A stretch of DNA of 64,000 nucleotides from Hyperoplus lanceolatus (Eukaryota; Chordata; Actinopteri; Uranoscopiformes; Ammodytidae), in contig CM049418.1 in the NCBI GenBank assembly GCA_026929865.2, positions 12,349,501 through 12,413,500 on the forward strand. Direction: 5' to 3'. This document shows, one piece after another, positions 39,900-51,959 of this stretch (its first letter is position 1; each line of letters starts with the position of its first letter). The position numbers and the translations under genes are program-made. The notes beneath the pieces are model-generated. The model saw only the letters and a list, made by a program, of their open reading frames with translations, had not been told where the DNA came from and ran no database searches.

Positions 39900-40329
39900 C
39901 CACTGGCAGATTTTGAATACAGGGAAACAGAGGGAGAGAGAGGGAGGGATGGACAGAGAGGAGGAGGGGATAGAGAGAGGGGGGCGGTGCACTAGTTTGT
40001 CCCTGCTCTCTCTCTCTCTCTCCCTCTCTCTCTGTTCCGGGTCAGGATGGAAAGGCTTACCCACAGGCAGGCAGGGGAGGAAACATGTCAAGAGAGGTGA
40101 TGACACAGCCACGGAGACGTACTCACATCCTCGCTTGACTCGCAAGACTGTGTGCCACTTCTGCCGCTATACCTCCGCCAAAACTGCTGCTGCTGCTGTT
40201 AACTGCATCCAACAGAAGAAAGAGAGAGAGAGAGAGCCAAAGATCCATTATCTCCCTACCTCTCTCCCTCTCTCTCACTCTTCTTTTTTCACTTTGTTGG
40301 TGGATGATGGGATTTTAATCATGTGGAAG
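39900..40329 (+). promoter_or_regulatory. Candidate untranslated first exon/promoter region with splice donor
   Basis: This block differs from its surroundings: GA- and CT-rich tracts (about 39925-40035 and 40215-40285), GC-richer middle, and a good donor GTGGAAG|GTAAGAG at 40330. It lies 11.6 kb upstream of the 51891 acceptor on the same strand. It could be a 5' UTR exon of mid1. An open frame of 161 codons crosses it (39874-40359) but is low-complexity without a recognisable domain and is not called. No transcription start signal is decisive. Confidence 0.25.
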
Positions 40330-40914
40330 GTAAGAGGGGATGAAGAGAAGGAGGAGTGAATGTGATGCATATTGTATAAAGGAGGGCTTGTCTCAAAGGG
40401 GAGTTGCTGTTACTCTTTAGTTTACTTTAGTATTTGAGTCCCCTGGGGCTTTCCCCTGCATGCTCTCTCTCCTCACCCTTACATCGCAGGCCCGCTTGCA
40501 TACTGTATTTTATTATACAGAGAGCGCCAGCATTACTGGAATGATAATGATAGAGTGGTGGCTTTGGGTATTGAGCCAATGAGTGCTGTGTGGAGCCGTC
40601 TGTATCGTCTGGGAGAAAACTTTAGCCCAAAACAGTTGCTAGATTTACCAAGGATTAATAGCTTTTACTATGGCATCTCTATGATTATTAATGAGTTGTT
40701 CATTCATAATTGCTTTAAATATGCCATTCTTTGATTTCTGGAACTTTCCTGTAGAGTTTTTTTTTGTGTCATGTTCTGATTCTAAAATGTGCCAAAAACC
40801 TTGAGAAAAGCAGACAGGTGTAAATAGTTAATTCGAAAATGTGATGATTCAAATCTGACATTTAAGACCTCTTTTGAATACTGTGTGACAACTGAATATT
40901 GACCAACAAAGCAC

Positions 40915-40916
<2 letters not shown>

Positions 40917-40972
<56 letters not shown>
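40917..40972. repeat. TG microsatellite
   Basis: 28 pure TG units. Confidence 0.95.
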
Positions 40973-40974
<2 letters not shown>

Positions 40975-41309
40975 CTTATACGTAGCATGTGAGAGTCTGT
41001 TTTGTTTGACCCAATTTTTGGTGGTCGCTTATGCATAAAGACTGGAGACAGCGCTTGGAGCGATGCTTATAAGTGTGTGTGGGTGTGTTCGTGTGTGTGC
41101 TTGTGTGCAGTAGGAGTGTGCTTTAAAAGGTCCCAAATGTTTGGGATTTCATGCACTTAAGAGCGAGGCAGTTTGACAGTATAATTTAACAGCTGAAGGG
41201 GAGTGGAGACATTTGGCTGGATGGCCCTTTTTTAATTTTTTTCCCTTTTTGGTGAGCGTATTTGAATGCAACACATCGTTATGGTTGTACATCTAAACTC
41301 AGGTCATTC

Positions 41310-41311
<2 letters not shown>

Positions 41312-41341
<30 letters not shown>
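41312..41341. repeat. TG microsatellite
   Basis: About 15 TG units. Confidence 0.95.
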
Positions 41342-41342
<1 letters not shown>

Positions 41343-41481
41343 ATGACCCTCCCAGAGGTCGTGTTATTGGATTTCACAGCATCTCCTGTGCGCCCAAGCG
41401 TGCTTAGTACGTACAGTGTCTGGGTATGTGTGTTTGTGAGTTGGGCATGTGTCCTGTGCGTGCCAAAAGCATGTGTATCAG

Positions 41482-41485
<4 letters not shown>

Positions 41486-41519
<34 letters not shown>
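41486..41519. repeat. TG microsatellite
   Basis: 17 TG units, about 150 bases after the previous array. Confidence 0.95.
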
Positions 41520-41520
<1 letters not shown>

Positions 41521-42700
41521 CAGCTGGCTTGCAACAGGCTCAGTGCCACTACCCCTGATCCTTCTCACCTGCTCCCTGTCACACAGATCAAGGAAATCCA
41601 GGGTCCGTGTTTGATCTGCCACACAATGGGACTGGTGAGGAAGGAAGGGGACTGCACTGGAAATGCAGTTGTATGCCACTGCCAGCTTCCTCACATTTTA
41701 GTCCTAAAAACCCCTAGATTTTTCTTCTCAACATTTTGCTAGAAAATGATCAGATGTGAACTACAGTGGATATCAAGTTGGTTGTGCTTAAAAAAAACTA
41801 AACAAAAGTTAAAATGTACTTCTCTTGTGGATAGGTTTTCTGTCTGCCATATTTGACAAATAGTGTCTGACTAGGGACTGTTTGAAGAGTGTTTTGTAGC
41901 CGTCCCAATATAGCAACAATGGCGTTGTTTCTTTTCCTGTTTCCCCTTGAACAAGTTGCAGTGGCATTGTCAGCCTTGGTGGGTTTCAAGCAGAAAAGCA
42001 TCTTGTCTCTCTAAAAAAAACCTGAATAAGATTGACTGTGGGAAACCTTGGAGACATAAATAAAGCGCAGGCAGGCAGTATTGTGTTATTTTTTTCTTCC
42101 CCGGTTGTGTGGGGTAGAACACCTGTCAGTTTGTTTCAACTTAACGGGAGGGAAAACAACAAAGAAGTCGCTTTATGTCTTTGAAAAAAAGAAAATGTTT
42201 TCAGGAGAAGTTAGTCACTAGTTGTTGATAGCACGTCGCCCACCAAAAATATCCTGTTCATGTCAACCAGCGCATAGCTTAATATGGGGAGGGATAATTC
42301 ATGACACTCTTATCTCTCTTCCTAATTGGGTAATTCAATCTTCAAAGCCTCAGCAGTCTCCCTTATTCAGTCGCTGGAGGGGCTAACTGCTAATTGCTAT
42401 CTAAACATCCTTCAGAAAGGACAAAGACAGTCTGGAAGACTTTTCCTTCACTCATTACCGACCTCACCACCTCCCACCCTTCCTATTTCCGCCCGATTTC
42501 AGTGCATCCCATCCACCCCAGTGTGTTCTTTAATGGCCAAAACGTACAAGATGAGAGTGCAAGGTTGCCATGGGAACTCGTGACAATGAACACAAGCTGT
42601 GGAGGGAGATTTAGTAGAATGTGGGAATGCTGTGGAGAAGATAAATAGTTCCTCTTACTCTACCAAAACTTCAGATTTGAACTATATAGTTGTCAATCGG

Positions 42701-43320
42701 TAGCCTGGCTCCACCCGCCCGCCCGCCTACTTCCGGCCAAATTTAATTTTCCCTTCAGTAGTCAGTCTGGGTGTATAGCGCATTTCCCAAATTCTCCGGA
42801 GAATCTACAATCGTCCAATCAGCGAACAGAGCGAGTGGCTGAGAACGATGACGTCGAAGTCGCGCTCCAGTTTCAGTTGAATGCTGCGTTCCTTTATACG
42901 CGGAAGAAGGAGATTTCCGACTTGGTAGTTCCCAGTTCCGACCTGTCTGTGTTCCAGTGCATCTGCTCGCGAAAGTATGGACGCCTAAAACCTTTCTCAT
43001 CCAAATAACTAAACGTTGGGCTCTAACAAGTTACTGTTGCCAGGTACCGGTAGATCCATAGACTACAATATGTAGTGAAGTCAGAAATTTCCAAGTTCCC
43101 CGTGCAACTGGAACGCACCGTCAGAAGCCGGCTCATGACACACGTGACGACCAAACGTGATGCGATTGGTTGGCTAATCCAGAGTGACACTGGGCAGATC
43201 CAATAGCTTTAAACTTTGACGGACACCCGCCTCCAAGTGAGTGAACGTTTGCCAATTACAGCACTTCCAGACCTTCTGTACAAATGAAATGAAGTACGAT
43301 GGTCTCGTTGGACCAGGCAA
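42701..43320. mobile_element. TAGCCTGG-ended MITE, copy B, inverted and interrupted
   Basis: It is the reverse complement of the element at 15420-15793 over its outer parts, for example CCTACTTCCGGCC, CAGTAGTCAGTCTGGGTGTA, CATGACACACGTGACGACCA and CTTCTGTACAAATGAAATGA. The left end is TAGCCTGG and the right end CCAGGCAA. The flanks GTCAATCG (42692-42699) and GTCAATTT (43321-43328) match at 6 of 8, an eroded target duplication. It is split by an insertion at 42880-43121. Confidence 0.8.
42880..43121. mobile_element. Insertion with GCTGCGTTCC...GGAACGCACC ends nested in MITE copy B
   Basis: Copy A reads CAGTTGCCAGAAGCC where copy B has CAGTTG, then about 242 bases, then CAGAAGCC. The insert has near-inverted ends GCTGCGTTCC (42883-42892) and GGAACGCACC (43110-43119), differing at one base, and inner TTCC/GGAA-rich motifs. 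No clear target duplication remains. It is a small non-autonomous DNA element of unknown family. Confidence 0.65.
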
Positions 43321-43805
43321 GTCAATTTGGCTCCACATGCCTATTCCACCTTTCTTACTCAGTTGTTTTAGACTTGAAGGGCAGTACAACAGCCAATTTC
43401 GTGTCACTAAACGCATACTCGGAGGCCCCTTTACAATGTTTTTTTCTTTGAGTTCAGAGTGCAAAACAAATTGCATTGTATTTCAAACTACACCACAACA
43501 TGTCATTTCAGAACTTGATTGCAGGGCTCACTTGTTCTAAGGCAAGGCGCCGCGACTAAAACTGTCCAGTGACAGTAATAAATCACACTTTCGGAGTCTT
43601 TGTCAGCACTGCCTGATTCACAGCTTTCCACAGGTGTGTGTGAAATGGCCAGGTTGTTGCTATTAAGTTGTCATTCTCTTCAGACAATGACTCGCGATTC
43701 GCCATTTGATATGCATCGAGGGGTTTGGTTTAATTTGCTGCAGGCCGGCATACATTTTTAATGTTGAGATCACATAATTTTTAGGAATCTCGCCCATTCA
43801 AGAGG

Positions 43806-43860
43806 CCCCCCCCTCTCTCTCTGTCTCTGTCTCTCTCTCTCTCTGTCTCTCTCTCTCTCC
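43806..43860. repeat. C run and CT-rich low-complexity tract
   Basis: A C run leads into CTCTCTCTGT units, ending near 43860. Confidence 0.9.
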
Positions 43861-45033
43861 CATAGGCCGTCATGTTTTTTTTGTTGACAGTCCTTCCCTT
43901 CGCATCATGTCAGGTCTCACTTAGCTCAGCAATGTCGTCGCTCACTCTCCAAAAATGCAACAGTTCAAAAGCACATGTGTGATTGTAAGAGGCCCCATGT
44001 GTTCACTGTTATGACATCCAGTACCAAAGGTCATTCGAGACACGCTCGGGGTAAAACTGGGGTCACGTATGCAAAGACACAGGGATTTCTATCGTAAACA
44101 AGTCACCTGGCACCAAACGTATAACTAACATGTGGGCCCTGCTGCCGTAAACAACGCCAGTGAACATGTAACTTTCAAGGTAGCTCTTTAACTTCAAGTG
44201 CAGGGTGGTCCAGGGATCAAATGTGCCTGTGAGGTAGGTTTTTTTATTCAGGTATGAGAATTTGCCTCAGACATTGTTCACTTCCCTGTTCCCTACAAAG
44301 TTACTTAATGCACCTTTAATTGTCAAGTATCTTCAAACAGAAAAAAATATTTGCTGCTCTATACCACACAAACATCTCGATAAGAAGCAGGTTTTTGCAG
44401 CGAGCCCACCCTACTCTAATGCAGTTTCACAGTAGGAGCCGTTACCCTTTTGGATTTCACCCACTGGTGCTTCGTTCATACATGCATAGCGTAGCTTACC
44501 TCCTCTTAGCCGGCTCCCTGGGGCCCGCTTTCATGTTGAAAACATTTCATTATCCATTCGGAGTTGCAATAATAATCTAGTTCTGTGGGGAATAACTTGT
44601 ATTTAATCACTTTCATCTCCGCTTGGGAATCCTAAGCACATATTTTGAGGCAACTTTAGTGATTTATAAAACAACTGTGATCATGGTTTGGAGGCATTAA
44701 CTAAATGTGTTGGGTCTTAAAAGGAAATGTAGCACATTCACTCATCAGTTAGTACTCGAGTTGGCCCTCCCATGGTAATACTATCTATTTCACAGCCAAT
44801 GCAAGATTAAATCAAGACATGGAAGGAAGTGATTCTCAATGTTTGAGTGTGATTTTTGCTTTAAAGATAAGGAATAAAAGTAACACAGAAGTAACCTTGA
44901 AGTAGAGCGTGTTCAGCTTCCAGTAACAGGCACTTTGAACAGTTGCACAGCAGTGTATTCCAGAACCGTGGAGCTTTATTCAAGCTACAATTAGCATTAA
45001 CACATTGTTATACCAAGTATTGTTGTCCCTGTA

Positions 45034-45039
45034 TGTGTG

Positions 45040-45075
<36 letters not shown>
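45034..45075. repeat. TG microsatellite
   Basis: About 20 TG units with a single slip (TGTTG) near the start. Confidence 0.94.
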
Positions 45076-45076
<1 letters not shown>

Positions 45077-45237
45077 ATGGGTGCAAAGATAATTCACCCT
45101 TATGAAATATGTCCTTGAAAACACCAGACCTGTTTTTGTCCGCATAATCTCTGGCTCTCAAAAATCTAATCTAATATCACATGTGGCGCTGTGTCCAATC
45201 TGGGTCACTCACTTGCACGCACACGCACATGCAAATG

Positions 45238-45260
45238 CACACACCCACACACACACACAC

Positions 45261-45299
<39 letters not shown>
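45238..45299. repeat. Imperfect CA microsatellite
   Basis: CA units interrupted by CCC and CTA. Confidence 0.93.
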
Positions 45300-45488
45300 A
45301 CGATCACAAACGTCACCCTTTATCATTATCACTAATAGCCTCGGCATCCGCGTACTACGAGTAGCCAATCCTGTTAGGTGTGACTGGCCGCCACTGAACA
45401 TGAAAGCCCGTGGTTGGTCACAGCCAGGGTGCTAGGAAGCGGATTAGGGATGATCGTGGCAGGGAGTCTGGAATCAGACAAAAGACGT

Positions 45489-45511
45489 TGTGTGTGCATG
45501 TGTGTGTGAGA

Positions 45512-45546
<35 letters not shown>

Positions 45547-45547
45547 G
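45489..45547. repeat. Imperfect TG microsatellite
   Basis: TG units interrupted by CA, GAGA and CGA. Confidence 0.92.
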
Positions 45548-47389
45548 GGCAACAGTTAGTCTTGTTAATTTGTTAAGAATCTTGAGAACGCAGACTTGTG
45601 CCGTACAGCGGAGAAAGAAGGGAATTTGGGAAGGAGGTGGAGTTGAGAGGAGATATGAACGAGGGATATGGAGAGATGAGAGGGATTTTGAAATCAAATG
45701 TTTTCATTGAATTTGACATCTAAAGCCCTTTTTTAATCTCAAAATAAAGTATGGACTTTTTGTAGCTTTAGCTCTGGGCCTGTTTGTCAAGTATGCTTTT
45801 TCTCTCCCTCTCCCTCTCTCTTAATTGGATTCTCAGCACAAACACCTGCGAGCCAGTGTACTGTGGATTACAGAAACTGGATTTCTTCCAGCACTTGCAC
45901 GGCAAGATTTATCACGTACTTCCTACAATGCAGCGGCCAAGACTAATATTTAAGAAGGAAAAGCTGCAGAAAAATATTATGCCTTGGTTCAACATGGTGG
46001 GGGAAGCATGTCAGCACTCTTTCCCCATGTACAGCAAATGGATGAGGACACAATTTTATTTTTTTCTTCTTGTGCAAAACATTTAAAAAATCAATTGGCA
46101 GGGGGGATTGTAATTGTCCTCGCTGTCCTTGCGGGGTCGAGGGTTAATCTCTCATCGCGCCCTATCCCTTGCTTCGATGAAAGCAGATTATGCTTATTCA
46201 GAAACACAAATCCTATAAGGGGTGACGGGATCTTTTACAATGATTCGACAGATTGGATGGTGAACAAGGTCTCAAAAAGGTTTATGTTAAAATATGAAGA
46301 GGTTGAGAATTTCTTAAAAAAAAAATAAATAGAAAAGGTAGAAGGTTTTCTTTTACTTTCACAAAAAGCCTCAATAATTAATTGCGTTTTTTCCCCACAA
46401 AAATGTGAATAATTGAGTGCTTGTCCCTTTTTCTGCATGTCCTTGCTTTGAAATGATGTGATGCTTGTGTGGGCAAGACACATCTGTAATTAGCAGGGAA
46501 CAGTTTCATGTTAGTGGTAAAAAATGACCAAATTCCATTTTCAAAGTTGTGGTATAACCTTCCCTTCTAGGTGCACTGTGAAAATATTCCAGACCAATTG
46601 CCATATTCTGACCAGTCATATTGGTCTGAAAACAAGGCATAATGGATGTTGCAGGCAGATAGTCATATATGCTCAGCACTGGTTTGCCCTCTTTCGCTTG
46701 GATACGGCATTTCGCAGTGTGTTTGCTGTTTTCTGCCTCATGTTAGTGGAGAGAGGATTGGGACAGCACGGTCATACGCTTGCAAACACACTCACAGTGT
46801 ATATGCTGATTATATGAGTCAGGTCAACAAGGATGACCTACTTCTTGGTCGTGCTCTGTCGACTGCCACGGATGCTCAACGTCAGCTAACAATGAACCCC
46901 TCTGCCCACGGGGTTAGATAGCTTTTGGCCGCTTACTATAATCATCTTTTTTTTTGTGATTTTAATTCACGTCATTTTCCATGAGTAATCTGGCAATGGG
47001 ATCGCTCCTTGTATGGAGGAGTGTAACCTTTTATGCTTAATTTATCAAACAATGGCACAGCTGAGATTTTCATTTTAGCTGGAAAGCTAAAAACAGTAGT
47101 GAAATGCAAATCCCCACTTGAAGCAGAGTTTAAAGAGGAGGACAGGACTTTGGAAAAAGCTAAACTGTGGGTAGATCCGCAGTTATCAACAATAACTAAG
47201 TGCGTGTACCTCTCCTATTCTTTTCCCATTCCAAACAACATCGTAGCTCTTGTCGAATCAGTCATTTTTTTTTCAGAAAATGGGCCGAAAGAGCTCCCAT
47301 GACAGCTACTGTAAGTGATGGGGAATGCCTCAGCCTCCTCGGGACCAAAGGTTTATGCAAGATTCAGAAGCAGACTAGCACAGACTAGT

Positions 47390-47409
47390 GGGGGGGGGGG
47401 GGGGGGGGG
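47390..47409. repeat. 20-base G run
   Basis: An uninterrupted G homopolymer. Comparable but shorter C or G runs lie at 5527-5538, 6413-6426, 55539-55553 and 55850-55866. Their lengths are prone to sequencing error. Confidence 0.95.
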
Positions 47410-47464
47410 CTGAACCGAATATAAACAGGAGTAGGGAAGTTTAATTCCTGAAGTGCTTCATTAA

Positions 47465-47899
47465 AGGCCTACTTCACCGGTTTGAATATGAAGGTGTATT
47501 GAATTTTGAGATCCTATGTAGTATAAATGTGCAAAAAAAAAAAAAATCGGTTCATCCTAGCCTGAGAAAAGGCAGAAAGAGTGTTTTTTTAACCCTATAT
47601 TTCTCTTTCTCGTGACATCACAGAAAGAGAAATATAGGGTTAAAAAAAACTTACTTTGTAAATATTACTGCGCTGTCTTTTACTGTGACATCACAGTAAT
47701 ATTTACAAAGTAAGTTTTTTTTTAACCCTATATTTCTCTTTCTGTGATGTCACGAGAAAGAGAAATATAGGGTTAAAAAACACTCTTTCTGCCTTTTCTC
47801 AGGCTAGGATGAACCGATTTCAATTTTTTTCGCACATTTATACTACATAGGATCTCAGAATTCAATACACCTTCATATTCAAACCGGTGAAGTAGGCCT
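47465..47899. mobile_element. TTAA-flanked palindromic MITE with hairpins inside its arms
   Basis: The ends AGGCCTACTTCACCGG and CCGGTGAAGTAGGCCT are perfectly inverted. TTAA lies on both sides (47461-47464, 47900-47903), as in Kolobok or piggyBac targets. The arms pair over about 205 bases around a spacer of some 26 bases near 47680. Each arm contains its own perfect inverted repeat of the 20-mer AACCCTATATTTCTCTTTCT (47591-47610 with 47622-47641; 47724-47743 with 47755-47774). There is no coding sequence. Confidence 0.9.
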
Positions 47900-48664
47900 T
47901 TAAGTGTGTTCACCATGAGCAGTGGTTTTATTATTAAAAGTGACGTTTTTCATTTTCTAGCGACTTAGCGCTAAAGGTTACCCCGATGGCATTTATGGAT
48001 CACAGACCATATTGTTTCGGATTATTACAAATATATAACCCACCGTACTTTGGAGAGTATGGCATCAAGGCAATGACATTTTAACCTCTCGAAATAGCAC
48101 TGGAGCATTTTAGAATGACAGAAAACAGATGATGCAGGAATGTCAATCAAATTGTCCAACACTCAACTGAACACATCACACATGTCATTTGGAATTTAGA
48201 AAAAATTGGATTACGTGCTTAAAGAGATGTCATTTCTTCCTGTGGCATTGTACTGCTATAATCGCCCACGTGACTACACACACTGGTACGCTATAAGCTC
48301 TACTCCTTAGATTACCTTTTTGCAGCAATTGGGGTCAGTTTATGGTAGTGCTTTTTTGGATCTATTTACAGCCAGACCCCTTTGAAAGGTGTTTAAAAAT
48401 ACATACTTGATGGCTCCATATGTTCTATAATGCTAAAATGCTATGCACACGGCAAACAGGTGACTAGCTGAGGATGCAGTTCAGGGAATACCAGAGCATG
48501 TGAGATCAGGCTGTTATTTCATTTGAACATGACCGTGTTTGGCGGACTAAATACAACATACTCCTAGGATGAACTAAGGCAACTTTAACACTACGTCGGG
48601 TATCATTGGCTCGCTTTGCCTAAGTGTAAACCTTCTCGGGATCATTGCTAATCTCTGTGTCCAG

Positions 48665-49128
48665 AACTGGCTTTCACACAGTGGGGTAAATTCTTAGGTA
48701 AACTCCCTTGTTATTTGTCATCGTATATGTCCAGAAAATGTGTCCCCCATGCGTTAAGGTCTCAGGACATGGTGCTCATGACTGTTCCTCAAGCTCGTAC
48801 AGAGCTGGGTAAAACAGCTTTTAAGTTTTTTGCGCCGTCGTCATGGAATAACCTGCAAAAGCAGTTTAAGCTTCAGGACCTAGTAACTCTAAACAAATTT
48901 AAGGCTGTTGTTAAGAGTTTGAAGTTGGACTCCATCGGAAATTGTGAATGTTTTTAGTTAAGAATCTTATTTTTATGTTTTACAACTGTACTTAATATTG
49001 AACTTGTATTTTGTATTGTGTTTTATGTGTAACTGTGTTCTGCTGTCCATCTTGGCCTGGTCTCTCTTGTAAAAGAGATTTTAATCTCAATGAGACTAAC
49101 CTGGTTAAATGAAGGATAAAAAAAAATG
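48665..49128 (+). mobile_element. CR1/Rex1/L2-like LINE, 3' end only
   Basis: A severely 5'-truncated non-LTR element. The frame reads ...GKLPCYLSSYMSRKCVPHAL, then VPQARTELGKTAFKFFAPSS and WNNLQ, typical of the C-terminus of fish LINE ORF2, ending at a stop at 48955-48957. The 3' UTR ends TGGTCTCTCTTGTAAAAGAG, then TCTCAATGAGACTAACCTGG and an A-rich tail. The tail contains a short stem (CTCTTGTAAAAGAG). This tail is nearly the same as that of the SINE at 1588-1842. The left boundary is approximate. Confidence 0.8.
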
Positions 49129-49451
49129 CTACACAGATGTACCCTGAAATGTAAACCACTTCCATTCTAAACAATATAGTGTCAACCTGTATAAGGAAGG
49201 ATTTAAATAAACAAGGCAAGAAAATACATGTGTTTGTATGTATGTCGAGCACATGCAATCTATTCTAGTGATCCGTCACTAACCCTTATTGCTTATGATG
49301 TAGAAGCTGCTGCAGGGAAAGGGAGGAGGAAAAGGAGAGGAGAGGAGAGTGGAGTGCAGGATTCTTTCACTATTCCTTCAGCTTAGCATTGCCCCCCACT
49401 GAAGAGAATTGGTACTGACGTTTTGTCTGTACAGAGGACTGGCCTTTCAAT

Positions 49452-49692
<241 letters not shown>

Positions 49693-50302
49693 CTTTAGTT
49701 TCTTCCCAATTTCCATACTCTGTTTCATCTTTCGGACTCAAATCTGGTTGGTCAATATGCCACCCTTCACTCTCTGCAAAGCACAGTGTACAGCACACCA
49801 CAGCACACCCCCACGCACACCCACATACATTACTGCACAAGATTTATCTGCCTTAAGTAAAGAGTGCAATTTAAAACACAGGCCATTGTATTTCACTTCC
49901 CATGTCAAAAACCTGAAAAATTATACTTGAACTGAAAGCAGTGGGTTAGGCGCAGACTCTTTACAGATGTCGATATTAACGTCATGTTTGATTTAACTGC
50001 TGGTCACCTCTAGTTTTGCCGTGCATTTAGTATTGTCTTGGCATCATGCTGAATCACTTAAACCTGCATCAATTGTTTTTCTTGCCACTTGGGGGCGGTA
50101 ATACAGCCAACTGTTTATCTGTCTATAACACCTGTTCCCATAGGTAGTGTTGTCTTTTGACCAAAAGGTCGGAGAACATCAGGATATACTTAATTTCTTT
50201 TGACAACTCAACACCGTTTTACTGCACTGAAAAAAGCATCCCTGGATATATAAACACCCGTGGGAGTCTCTTGGTTTCTTTTGAACGGCTGTGTGTCTGT
50301 TT

Positions 50303-50304
<2 letters not shown>

Positions 50305-50382
<78 letters not shown>
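50305..50382. repeat. TG microsatellite
   Basis: 39 pure TG units, upstream of the mid1 coding start by 1.6 kb. Confidence 0.96.
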
Positions 50383-50385
<3 letters not shown>

Positions 50386-51891
50386 ATAATTTGCCGTATT
50401 TACAGTCCCTCCATGTTTGCTTCATTTTTCTAAATGCATCTTTTTCTTTCTTATTCCGGAACAAGATATCAAAACTGCGTGACTATTCTTTTTGGACCGT
50501 GCTTTTCCTTATCATCTATCCTTGTGATACATCTCTGCAGCAAATGAATGAAATATGGACTCAAATATCACAGGCGACTTAGTTTATCTGCATCGCTGTT
50601 TTTTTTTTTGTTTTTTCTCAGACGATGAGAGGAAGCAACGTATAACAATGGCTAGAGATGAAGTGGGAGGGATAGTGAGAGTATTAGTCCACTCAGATGC
50701 ACACAGGCCCAAGCTCAGTAAACAGTGACATCTGCTGAAAGTAGAACACTGTAGAAGGGCTTTGGACTAAATGCCTTTCCTTCTTTAGAAAGAAAACTTG
50801 TTTTATTCTTATTATGATATGTTACAACTCAAATTAATATAAATTGTTCTGCATTATTGATTCCCTTATTTTGTATTATTTGAGAAAAACGCATTCTGCC
50901 TATGTCTGTTGCTTTCACTTCAATACCTTCACACACACACAACGAGAAAGGCAGTTTCAATACATTGATCCGTTCTAATTGTCCTCTTTAATCTTTAATA
51001 CTCTCCATTTGTGCCGGTCTTATCTATATTGTTTGCTTTGCTCCCGCAGTGATCAATTTTCTTAACATCACACTGATCCCACTCCCCCTCCAGGGATTTA
51101 TACAAGTTTTAATGTTATTTGCAGCAGGTGCTGCCAACAAAATAAATGACTTGTTTTTATGAACAGCCCTCTGGCTAAGTTCATTAACAAAGGAGGGGCG
51201 TAAAAAAGAAAAACAACTTGCATGCAGCTCTGCATTTTTAACACAGTCAGAGGCTCAAAGTAAACTTTTGGACTGGCTGATTGGAAATCAAGATATCAAG
51301 ATCCAAACCTTGCACACACACACTCACAAACGTAGCTCTGAGTGTGTGTGAAAAAACAAAGTCATAGCTCATATTTCAATTTCTCTGGGTTGTCAATATT
51401 GTGTCTCTTCGTAGTATTTTGTTTGAGAACCAATCTTTTTTCTCTGGGCACTTCTTCTTATCCTCTGAGGATGTTCTTACTACAGAACCAATAGACAGAG
51501 GCAACAGCCCTGGAGTTTGTATTTTTTTAGGCCGCCATACATTCCACGGCTTTGGAAGACCTTGAGTCTTGCTTCTTCTTAAATGGATCCGTCAAAAGTA
51601 TTCTGTTTTGTCTTTGAGAGAGAGAAATTCCCTCACTTTCGGTTGTCACAGAGACTTAGAAAAATCTCGCACTTAACACTCTGCCATTATTTGAGTCCAG
51701 TCAGGGTCTGCTCCATTGAGATATAAGCCCTCTCCCAAAGAAAGCAGTGAGAAGTAAGCCGTTTCACACCATTTAATCACAAATCCCTGTGCTTTCCTTT
51801 CCAATTTCCCCTCTCTCTCTCTCTCTCTCTTTCCACTCTTCCTCCATCTATTTCCCCCCCTTTCTCTCTCTCTGTCCACCGGCCTTTACAG

Positions 51892-51959
51892 ACAGCTGAG
51901 CGGCTCTTCTGGATTTCGTTGACGCTGCACCCGGTGGCTCCTGGCCTCCAGTGAGCAGG
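51892..51959 (+). other. mid1: mid1 5' UTR segment joined to the first coding exon, with 3' splice site
   Basis: A long CT tract (about 51805-51875) leads to CCTTTACAG ending at 51891, a strong 3' splice site. The 68 bases up to the ATG would be 5' UTR. This implies a spliced 5' UTR, as known for mammalian MID1, which has several alternative untranslated first exons. The acceptor and tract are visible; its use is inferred. Confidence 0.7.

Noticed and set aside
39874-40359. 161-codon open frame
   Set aside because: GA/CT-rich low complexity, no recognisable domain; more likely an untranslated exon or nothing.
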